Source of the DNA: Frondihabitans sucicola
GTDB taxonomy: Bacteria; Actinomycetota; Actinomycetes; Actinomycetales; Microbacteriaceae
Direction: 5' to 3'
Assembly: GCF_030296615.1 (NCBI RefSeq)
Contig: NZ_AP027732.1
Coordinates: 1,922,001-1,986,000 of the forward strand
Length of the DNA: 64,000 nucleotides
The translations under genes were made by a program, and so were the position numbers. Below, in pieces: positions 41,101-48,753 of the stretch (position 1 is the first letter of the stretch; each line of letters begins with the position of its first letter). Below the pieces are notes generated by a model. It had not been told where the DNA came from, did not search any database, and saw only the letters and a list, made by a program, of their open reading frames with translations.

Positions 41101-41394
41101 CAAGATCGACGCCGTGTTCGAGCGCAACGGACGCTTCCAGGTCGTCGACTGGAAGACGGGGAAGGCCCCTCGAACGCGCGCGACCTCGAACTGAAGCAGC
41201 TCCAGCTCGCGCTCTATCGAGAGGCCTACTCGGCCTACCGCGGCCTCGACCCCGACCTGATCGACGCCGTCTTCTACTTCGTGGCTGACGATACGAGGGT
41301 GCAGCCGGACCACGTCAGCGACCGCGCCGAGCTCGAGGCGCTGTGGGACGGCGTCGAAGCAGCGGGTGCGGCCGCACCCGTCTCGACTCGGTGA
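38135..41394 (+). CDS. adnB: AdnB-type helicase-nuclease subunit; frame interrupted by one missing base
   Basis: About 1086 residues. The active motor subunit of AdnAB: Walker A VAGAGSGKTETM (about 41-52), ILLDEYQDTSVVQ, GDPHQSIYGFRGA, LTVHGAKGLEWQLV and AYVALTRARDALLLTG are all intact. The C-terminal PD-(D/E)XK nuclease has MGTLFHAWVEDRF, CKIDAVFERNGRF and VVDWKTGKAP, where the frame breaks (41166-41174); one added base leads on to ARDLELKQLQLALYREAYSA and the stop at 41394. GTG start, four bases after adnA, so the two subunits are coupled. Larger and better conserved in its motor than AdnA. Confidence 0.9.
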
Positions 41395-41429
41395 CGGGTC
41401 GGTCGTGGGCGAACGGCAGCGGCTCTGGG

Positions 41430-42431
41430 CTACTGGCGGTGGCGTTCCGTCGACGCGAGCAGGTCTTCGACGCCGTCGATGTCGAGCGCCTCGGTGGTGC
41501 CGACGACGAGTGGTCGCTCGTCGTGGTCGTGGACCGCGTCGACCAGGCGCGACATCATCGACACGGCGTCGTCGACGACTTCGGTGTTCTTCGTGTGCGT
41601 GCCGTGCAGCAGCCACTTTGCCAGGTCGAGCTCGTGATAGAGCGTCGCCCGGTGGCGAAGCTGCCGGTCGCTGGTGCCTCGCGCGACGTTGTACGCCTCG
41701 AACACCGCGTCGATGCTGTCGCCGGTGGGAGCGCCGAGAACCCAGGCCAGGTCGCGGGCAGGATCAGCGATCTGAAGATCGTGCCAGCCGAGAACCCCGC
41801 TGATCCTGTCGCCCGACACCAGGAGCGACTCCGCCTCGAGCGATCCGTTGACGACCGTCGGCTGGAACTGCCACAGGAGGGAATCCTGGATCGCCGTCTC
41901 CCACCGCTCGAGCAGTGCCGCAGGCAACAGGCCGGTCGCAGCCGCCCGGTCGACGAGACTCGCTGACGATCTCATCGCCTCGAACGGCGTATGACTGGTC
42001 AGTCCGGCGTCGGTGACGAAGCTGGTCGGGAGCGAGTGGATGGCCGCCACCGCGGCGCCGACTGCGGACGGCAGGCCCGTTCCTGCCAGGACCTCGGACA
42101 CCGACAGCGGTTCGCCGTCGATGTAGTCGTAGACGATCGCGCGCGTCTCGGCGATGGGCGCCTGACCGCGGTAGGTCGGAACGGCGAAGTCGAGGCGGCT
42201 GCGAACGCCGGCGCTGAGCGCGCGGATCGCGACGAGGTCGGCCGACTGCTCGGCTTCGGCTCGCTGCGTGCGGGGAACCCGGATGATCCACCGCTCGCCC
42301 TGGGCGCCGTCGAGCCGGGCGGAGTCGAAATCGCCCGCACCGAGCGACCCGTGCGGGCCGACCTGACGGACATCGAGGTCGGCGACGGCCGCCGTCGCCA
42401 ACGCGGCTAGAGTTAGGTGGGTTCTGGCCAT
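41430..42431 (-). CDS. Degenerate phosphotransferase (APH-fold), probable pseudokinase
   Basis: A 333-residue protein of the aminoglycoside/macrolide phosphotransferase fold: VGPHGSLGAGDFDSARLDGA and WIIRVPR form the nucleotide lobe, ETRAIVYDYIDGEPL the hinge. The catalytic loop normally HGDxxxxNxL reads NGSLEAESLL, losing the His, the catalytic Asp and the metal-binding Asn; the following metal site reads GVLGWHDLQIADPARDLAW and keeps only one Asp. ATG start with TACCCT six bases upstream (42438-42443), probably leaderless. It lies tail to tail with adnB. It may bind a nucleotide or sugar without phosphorylating; function unknown. Confidence 0.8.
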   Translation of the reverse strand: MARTHLTLAALATAAVADLDVRQVGPHGSLGAGDFDSARLDGAQGERWIIRVPRTQRAEAEQSADLVAIRALSAGVRSRLDFAVPTYRGQAPIAETRAIVYDYIDGEPLSVSEVLAGTGLPSAVGAAVAAIHSLPTSFVTDAGLTSHTPFEAMRSSASLVDRAAATGLLPAALLERWETAIQDSLLWQFQPTVVNGSLEAESLLVSGDRISGVLGWHDLQIADPARDLAWVLGAPTGDSIDAVFEAYNVARGTSDRQLRHRATLYHELDLAKWLLHGTHTKNTEVVDDAVSMMSRLVDAVHDHDERPLVVGTTEALDIDGVEDLLASTERHRQ

Positions 42432-42505
42432 GACCTCAGGGTAGGCCGCTCATCACGGTCACCCGCCGTGCGCCACGCTGAATACTCACGACGATTGGTG
42501 GTCGG

Positions 42506-43456
42506 ATGCCTGCTCGTCCCTCCGAAAGCCAGGCCTCTTTCGCGGCGAAACTGCCGCTTTCCCGCCATCAGATCGACCGCGACTACCTGGCTCGGGAGCG
42601 TGAAGAGCTCTTTCCCGAACTTCTCGCCGACGAGGGCACTCGCATCCTCCCCGTCTCGAAGGGGCGAGCCCTCTTCCAGAACGAGACGTCCCTTGCTCTG
42701 CTGCCTCCTGCCGCGATCCCACCCCAGGCAGAACTGGTCTACCTCGGTCGCTCGCTGGCCACCGACGCGCCCGAGCCCGTCGGCACACCGATCCTGGCCG
42801 CGCTCCTCACCGACGAGCAAGCCGAGAAGGTCGCCAGCGAAGAGCAGTGGGGCAACCTACGCATGTTCGCGACCGGGCTGAGCGACCGCGATGCCGGTCT
42901 CGCCACCGAGGCGCTCGGCATCGCCAACTGGCACGCGTCCCACCGCTTCTCTCCGCGATCGGGTCGCCCGCTGCGATCGGTCAAGGGCGGCTGGGTCCGG
43001 ATCGATCCCGACGACGGCCACGAGATCTTTCCGCGCACCGATCCCGCGATCATCGTCGGCGTCACCGACGCGGACGACCGGCTGCTCCTGGGCTCGAACG
43101 CCCTGTGGGAGAAGAATCGCTTCTCTCTCCTGGCCGGTTTCGTCGAGCCCGGCGAATCGCTCGAACAGGCCGTCGAGCGCGAGATCTTCGAAGAGTCGGG
43201 TGTGCGCGTCACCGACGCCACCTATCTCGGGTCGCAGCCGTGGCCGTTCCCTGCCTCGCTGATGCTCGGCTTCCGCGCGCGCGTCGACGACGCGAACCCG
43301 GGCTCACTCGAACCCGACGGGGCCGAGATCGTCGATCTCCGCTGGTTCACTCGCGACGAGCTCATCGCCGCCGGGGACGAAGTCATCCTCCCCGGGCGCT
43401 CCTCGATTGCGCGGGCGATCATCGAAGACTGGTACGGCTCCGAGATCGACGACTGA
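42506..43456 (+). CDS. nudC: NAD(+) diphosphatase NudC, lacking the zinc-ribbon cysteines
   Basis: A 316-residue Nudix hydrolase that cleaves NADH and, in E. coli, NAD-capped RNA. The Nudix box is complete: GFVEPGESLEQAVEREIFEE followed by SG, and the NudC-specific SQPWPFPASLMLGF follows it. The preceding zinc ribbon is degenerate: the expected FCxxCG reads FSPRSG, and the second Cys pair is RIDPDDGHE. The N terminus is the standard domain ending SVKGGW. It is two bases upstream of the UvrD2-like gene and in the same position as in mycobacteria. Confidence 0.92.
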   Translation: MPARPSESQASFAAKLPLSRHQIDRDYLAREREELFPELLADEGTRILPVSKGRALFQNETSLALLPPAAIPPQAELVYLGRSLATDAPEPVGTPILAALLTDEQAEKVASEEQWGNLRMFATGLSDRDAGLATEALGIANWHASHRFSPRSGRPLRSVKGGWVRIDPDDGHEIFPRTDPAIIVGVTDADDRLLLGSNALWEKNRFSLLAGFVEPGESLEQAVEREIFEESGVRVTDATYLGSQPWPFPASLMLGFRARVDDANPGSLEPDGAEIVDLRWFTRDELIAAGDEVILPGRSSIARAIIEDWYGSEIDD

Positions 43457-43457
43457 C

Positions 43458-45170
43458 GTGGAGGCCGCCGATCTGATCGCTGGCCTCGACGAGCAGCAGC
43501 GACTCGCCGCGCAAACCCTCCTCGGCCCGGTCTGTCTGCTGGCCGGAGCAGGGACGGGCAAGACCCGCGCCATCACCCACCGCATCGCCTACGGGGTGGC
43601 GACCGGTGTCTACGCGCCCAACCGGGTCATGGCTCTGACCTTCACGTCGCGCGCCGCTGCTGAACTTCGCGGTCGGCTCCGCGCCCTCGGCGCCGGTGGT
43701 GTCTCGGCCAAGACGTTCCACGCGGCCGCCCTGTCGCAGCTGTCGTATTTCTGGCCGCAGACGATGGGCGGCACCATGCCGCGCCTTCTCGACGGCAAGG
43801 CGAAGGTCGTCGCGCACGCGGCCGAGACGCTTCGATTGCGACTCGACACCGCCAGTCTTCGAGATCTGTCGGCCGAGATCGAATGGCGTAAGGTCTCGCG
43901 CCTGACCCTCGAGGAGTACGCGGCCGCCCTCGGCTCGCGGAAACTGCCGCAGAACGTCACCCCCGAGCAGGCGGTCGATCTGCACCGCGCCTACGAAGAC
44001 ATCAAGGACAGCCGTAAGCAGCTCGACTTCGAGGACGTCCTGCTCGTCACGGCGGGCATGCTCGAACTCGAGCCACGCGTCGCTCAACAGGTGCGCGAGC
44101 AGTACCGGTTCTTCGTCGTCGACGAGTATCAGGACGTCTCTCCTCTGCAGCAGGATCTCCTCGACCTCTGGCTCGGAGATCGAAACGATGTGTGCGTCGT
44201 CGGCGACGCGAGCCAGACCATCTACTCGTTCGCGGGGGCGTCGGCCGACTTCTTGCTCGGCTTCGGATCTCGGTACGACGACGCGACAGTGCTCCGCCTC
44301 GAACAGAACTACCGGTCGGCCAGGCCGATCGTCGAGACGGCCAACGAGCTGATGCGGGGGCGCCCGGGAGCGCTGCACCTGCATCCGGTTGCGCAGACAC
44401 CCGGGCCGCAACCGCGCGTGACCGACTACCTCTCGGACTCGGCCGAGGCGCGGGCCGTCGCGGAGAGCATCGCGGCGGAGATTCGCGGCGGGGCCCTGCC
44501 CGAGCAGATCGCCGTTCTCGTTCGCGTCAACGTCCAGGTCGCAGCGCTGGAGCGCGCCCTCGACGATCTCGGCGTGAGTACGCGTCTGCACGGCGCCGCG
44601 AGATTCTTCGACCTCCGCGAGGTCAAACAAGCCCTGATGATGCTCAAGGGGGCCGCCGTCAGCATCGTCGGCGAACCGTTGTTCAAAACGGTGAGCGACG
44701 TGCTGCGCTCGCTGGGCTGGACGCAGGAGGCGCCGGAGCAGCGCGGTGCCGTGCGCGATCGCTGGGAGTCGCTGAACGCACTGATGGGCCTTGCCGAGCA
44801 AGCCCCGAAAGACATGACCCTTCGCGAGTTCGTCGCCGAACTGTTCGCGCGCCAGGCGGGGCAACACGAACCCACCATGTCTGCGGTGACGCTGGCGACA
44901 CTGCATTCCGCCAAGGGGCTCGAATGGGAGAGCGTCTACATCGTGGGTCTCAGCGAAGGGCTCGTGCCGATCAGCTACGCGCAGACCTTCGAGGCGGTCG
45001 ACGAAGAGCGGCGCCTTCTCTACGTCGGGATCACGCGGGCACGGCAACGCCTGCACCTGTCGTGGAGCCACCAGGGGCAGGGGCGAGGGCAGGCGGATCG
45101 CCGACCGAGTCGCTTCGTGGAAGAGCTGCGCATCCGCAGTCGGGATGAGGTCGGCTCGTCGACCGCGTGA
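43458..45170 (+). CDS. uvrD2: UvrD2-like superfamily 1 DNA helicase
   Basis: A 570-residue 3'-5' helicase. Motifs: LLAGAGTGKTRAITHRIA (I), LTFTSRAAAELRGR (Ia), FFVVDEYQDVSPLQQDLL (II), VCVVGDASQTIYSFAGA (III), LRLEQNYRSARPI (IV), ATLHSAKGLEWESVYI (V) and LLYVGITRARQRLHLSW (VI). Mycobacterial UvrD2 carries an HRDC domain and a C-terminal zinc-binding tail; this protein ends shortly after motif VI with RPSRFVEELR, so both are absent. GTG start one base after the nudC stop. Its last 140 bases overlap the converging E1-like gene. Confidence 0.88.
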   Translation: MEAADLIAGLDEQQRLAAQTLLGPVCLLAGAGTGKTRAITHRIAYGVATGVYAPNRVMALTFTSRAAAELRGRLRALGAGGVSAKTFHAAALSQLSYFWPQTMGGTMPRLLDGKAKVVAHAAETLRLRLDTASLRDLSAEIEWRKVSRLTLEEYAAALGSRKLPQNVTPEQAVDLHRAYEDIKDSRKQLDFEDVLLVTAGMLELEPRVAQQVREQYRFFVVDEYQDVSPLQQDLLDLWLGDRNDVCVVGDASQTIYSFAGASADFLLGFGSRYDDATVLRLEQNYRSARPIVETANELMRGRPGALHLHPVAQTPGPQPRVTDYLSDSAEARAVAESIAAEIRGGALPEQIAVLVRVNVQVAALERALDDLGVSTRLHGAARFFDLREVKQALMMLKGAAVSIVGEPLFKTVSDVLRSLGWTQEAPEQRGAVRDRWESLNALMGLAEQAPKDMTLREFVAELFARQAGQHEPTMSAVTLATLHSAKGLEWESVYIVGLSEGLVPISYAQTFEAVDEERRLLYVGITRARQRLHLSWSHQGQGRGQADRRPSRFVEELRIRSRDEVGSSTA

Positions 45171-45909
45171 CCAGCCCTGTCTGGGCGTCGACTGTTTCGA
45201 TCACCGCGTCGGGAAGGCGATCGTCGTCTCCGGCGGCCCACGCCAACGCGCGACGAGCGACCCTCGTGGCCGCCTCGCGAGTGGAGAGCAGCGATTCTGC
45301 GGGCTGCGGCCTGCCCCAGAGCTGTCCCGCGATCACACCCCAGGCGCTGTCGACGTCGCCCCGGTGGAGGTCGAGGCAGTGCGCGCACGCGGTCGCCCCC
45401 GGGACGACGACGGGCCCGATCCTGGTGGAGTGATCACCCGTGACGACCTGAAGGTGCGGGACGTCGCGCCGCAGCCAGACACCTGCCAGCACGGGATCGT
45501 GCACATGCTGCGATACGGCGACCCCGAGAGTCGGGGCGGGTGAGCACTCGGCGGCATCGCCGTCGATCCGCTCGGTCGGCGCGCCGGTGGAAGCGACCAC
45601 CGAGCGGATCTCGTCGGCGAGCGACGAGGATCCTGCGACGTGGATCGTGGCGGTCGGACGCGGTCTCGGCCGGACGAGCGCCGGGATCAACTTCTCGACG
45701 AGCTCGACGACCTCGGAGTCTCGGCAGCCGGCCCTCTGTGCGATTGCGCCCGTGCCGGAGCGGCCGTGGCCCGCGGCGATGGCCGAGATGATCCGCTCGT
45801 GGCGGGGCGTCACACCGTCGACAACCGCGACGGGTTGATCGACGCCGATCTGCAGGGTGTGCGGGTCGCGCCAGACGAGGGGGAGCCGGGGATCGAATCG
45901 GATGTCCAT
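45031..45909 (-). CDS. Orphan E1-like/ThiF-related protein with zinc-site cysteines
   Basis: A 292-residue protein. The N-terminal third looks like a winged-helix peptide-binding region; the middle has a degenerate nucleotide-binding loop (HVAGSSSLADEI instead of GxGxxG); the zinc site of the E1 superfamily is present as CAHCLDLHRGD and HPDCGCAAL. Similar proteins are often called cyclodehydratase or TOMM leader-binding proteins, but no YcaO, dehydrogenase or precursor peptide is nearby, so a role in thiazole/oxazole peptides is not supported. About 28 residues after the last Cys overlap the uvrD2 end. CATCCT lies six bases before the ATG. Confidence 0.65.
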   Translation of the reverse strand: MDIRFDPRLPLVWRDPHTLQIGVDQPVAVVDGVTPRHERIISAIAAGHGRSGTGAIAQRAGCRDSEVVELVEKLIPALVRPRPRPTATIHVAGSSSLADEIRSVVASTGAPTERIDGDAAECSPAPTLGVAVSQHVHDPVLAGVWLRRDVPHLQVVTGDHSTRIGPVVVPGATACAHCLDLHRGDVDSAWGVIAGQLWGRPQPAESLLSTREAATRVARRALAWAAGDDDRLPDAVIETVDAQTGLVTRSTSRPHPDCGCAALPRSDSVGDPPALAPAPGGSTTGAGVAVPA

Positions 45910-45990
45910 CCCGAGAGGATGCCCGAATGTGCGATGGCCTGCAGACGTTGTCCACAGGCCGTCGACGGGCTCAGCGAGCCGCGCCGGGAA

Positions 45991-47354
45991 TCACTGCTTC
46001 GGCTCTTCGGCCGAGCCGTCGCCGGCCTCGTGGGGACGGTCGTCGCGATCGTCGCTGAGGAGATCGGCGATGGCGCGATCGACGTCGTCGAGCTCGGGTT
46101 CGCCGGAGGTCAGGCGGGCGATCAGCGACTGCGGGTCGTCGATGTCGTCGCTCGTCGGGACGATGTCGGGGTGAGCCCAGAGTCCGTCGCGCGTCTCGCC
46201 GCCGACGGAGTCGGAGACCGCCTGCCACATGGCCGCGGCCTCGCGGAGGCGACGTGGCCTGAGCTCGAGACCGACCAGGGTCGCGAACGCGGACTCTGCG
46301 GGGCCACCGGCAGCTCGCCGACGGCGGACCATCTCGGCAATGGCGCCCGACTTGGGCAACCGCTCGGTCGCCTTGGCCGTGACGACGTCGACCCAGCCCT
46401 CGATCAGGGCGAGCGTGGTCTCGAGGCGGCCCAGCGCTGCCAGCTGTTCGTCCGTCTTCGGGGGAATCAGAGCCCCGCTGCGCATGGCATCTTGAAGCTG
46501 CTCGGGGTTCGACGGGTCGAAGTCGACGGCCAGCTCCTCGAGGCGGCTCGTGTCGATCGAGATGCCCTGCGAGAACTCGCGGATCGACGAGATGAGGTGC
46601 AGGCGGAGCCACCGCGCGTGGCGGAACAGGCGGGCGTGAGCCAGCTCACGGACCGCGAGGTAGAGCTGGACCTGGTCGTCATCCACGTCGAGACCTTCGC
46701 CGAAGGCCGCGACGTTCTGGGGGAGCAGCGCCGCCTGCTGATCATCGAGAAGGGGATGCCGACGTCGCCGCCCGAGACGACCTCGGTGGAGAGCTGACCC
46801 ACGACCTGCCCCAGTTGCATGGCGAAGAGGGCGCCGCCGACGCTGCGCATGACCTCGCTGGCACCCGCCAGCATGTCGCGCATCTCTTCGGGAGCCTGCT
46901 CGCCGAGCACCTTCGTCAGCGAGTCGGCGATGGAGGCCGCGACGGGCTCGGCCAACTGGGTCCAGACGGGCATGCTCGCCCGCGCCCATTCGGCGCGGGT
47001 CATCAGCCGCGGCGCGACGGTGAGTTCGGCGACGTGGGCGACCTCGTCGAGCCAGAGAGCGGCGACGTGGAAAGCCTGCTCGAGCGAGCTGATCCTGGCG
47101 GGCGACGTCTCGACGGCCGACTCGGCCCCGATGCTGGTCGCCTGATCCGTGGCGAGCGACCAGTCGATGCCGTCGCCGGAGTGGTTCACGGCGTTCTGAA
47201 GCTGACTCATGAGACGAGCCATGAATGCCGGGTCGTTGGGCAGGCCGGCGGCGCCGACCAGCTTCGACGGGTCGATTTCGGAATTGCCGGACAAGAACTG
47301 CCGCAGCATGTCGCGGAACTCGTCTTCCGGGCCGGGCTGCGAATCTTCAGACAT
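45991..47354 (-). CDS. Zincin-like metalloprotease of the DUF2342 family; frame interrupted by one missing base
   Basis: About 454 residues. The N-terminal part (FRDMLRQFLSGNSEIDPSKL, VGQLSTEVVSGGDVGIP) reads to the C run at 46752-46755; one added base continues LLDDQQAALLPQNVAAFGEG and the helix VRELAHARLFRHARWL. That helix stands where the family has its HExxH-like zinc motif but here only RELAH remains, so catalysis is doubtful. Mycobacterial relatives were named as F420-associated, without proof. ATG 47354 has TAGCGT seven bases upstream (47362-47367), probably leaderless. It diverges from the PDZ protease gene as in mycobacteria. Confidence 0.82.
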
Positions 47355-47514
47355 GGCAACTACGCTAGCCGTTGGCCGCTCGAACAGTCTGGGATTCGAC
47401 CACTTCTCGGGGTCCTCCACTGCGCCCACGGCGAACACTCCCGTCGGTCGGCCAGAAGAGCGTTGATCCGACTGGCGCACCTGCGCCTGGCGCCCCTGAA
47501 AGGCAGTTCTCGAG

Positions 47515-48644
47515 TTGGCCCTGTTCACCGCCCCCGACGTCACGACCTCGGCACCGAGACGCCGCCGGGGTCTCGTCGGTCTCATCTTCCTGGCCGCGGC
47601 CCTGATCCTCGGCATCGCGCTGTCGGTCCTGCCCGCCCCGTACCTCATCGAGCAACCGGGCCCGGTCTTCAACACCCTCGGCAGCAACGAGTTCGACGGC
47701 AAGCAGACGCCGCTGATCACGATCGACGGCCACTCGACCTACCCGACGTCGGGCACGCTCGACCTCCTGACCGTCAGCGTGGTCGGGAACCAGACACAGC
47801 GCCCCAACTGGGCCGAAATCGTGGGGGCCTGGTTCGACCCGAGCAAGGCCGTCATCCCGGTCGAAGAGATCTACCCGACCGGGGTCTCCAACAAGCAGGT
47901 CGACCAGCAGAACACCATCGACATGGAGCAGAGCCAGAAGTCGGCCGTCACCGCGGCTCTCGCCCACGAAGGCTACGACGTCGGCACCGCCATCACCGTG
48001 AGCGCCGTCGAGAAGGGCAGCCCTGCCGACGGCGTCCTCGCGAAAGGCGACGTGATCACGGCCATCGACGGGACGAAGCTCTCCGAGAACAGCGATGTCG
48101 ACACGCTCAGGGCGCTGGTCGCGAAGACGGGCGGAAAACCGGCCAGGATCACGTACACCCGAGCGGGCGATTCGGCCGCGGCGGGCGGACAATCGCGTTC
48201 GGTCTCCATCACGCCCGAGAAGACGCAAGGCACCTACCTCCTCGGCATCGGCGCGAGCGTGTCGTACGATTTCCCGTTCAAGGTCTCACTGAAACTCGCC
48301 GACGTCGGCGGCCCGAGCGCGGGCCAGATGTTCGCCCTCGGAACGATCGACAAGATCACGCCGGGCCCACTCAACGGCGGCAAGAAGGTCGCCGGGACAG
48401 GGACCATCACGGCCAACGGCACGATCGGCGCCATCGGGGGATCCGGCAGAAGATGTACGGCGCGCGCGCGGCGGGCGCGACCGTCTTCCTGGCGCCGGCG
48501 AGCAACTGCAACGAGGTCACGGGCCACATCCCGTCCGGGTTGTCCGTCTACTCGGTCAGCACGCTCGACCAGTCGGTCAGAGTGCTCGACACGATCTCCG
48601 CCAAGGGCGACACGTCCAAGCTGCCCACCTGCCCCGCGTCCTGA
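47515..48644 (+). CDS. YlbL-type membrane protease with PDZ and Lon-like catalytic domain; frame interrupted by one missing base
   Basis: About 376 residues: a TTG start (RBS AAAGGCAG), one N-terminal membrane helix (GLIFLAAALILGIALSVLP), an extracytoplasmic domain, a PDZ domain (SAVEKGSPADGVLAKGDVIT) and a C-terminal S16/Lon-type domain with Ser in GGPSAGQMFAL and, after the frame break, Lys in GGIRQKMYGARAAGATVFLA. The break is at the G run 48436-48440. The Ser-Lys dyad is thus complete once the base is restored. It is directly upstream of the UPF0182 gene. Substrate unknown. Confidence 0.88.
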
Positions 48645-48753
48645 CGTTCGGCGGCTGCTTGGGTTCTCCACAGGCTGAGCCGACGGCGTTCGAGCGTGGA
48701 GGTTGGGCACATAGGATGGCGGTTCCACCTCTCAACGAGCCAGGAGCAGCCTC

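Noticed and set aside
41430..42431. Antibiotic (macrolide or aminoglycoside) resistance kinase
   Set aside because: The catalytic His-Asp-Asn set is lost and the context is DNA repair, so resistance activity is unlikely.
45031..45909. Thiazole/oxazole peptide biosynthesis cluster
   Set aside because: Only the E1-like protein is present; no YcaO, dehydrogenase, precursor peptide or exporter next to it.
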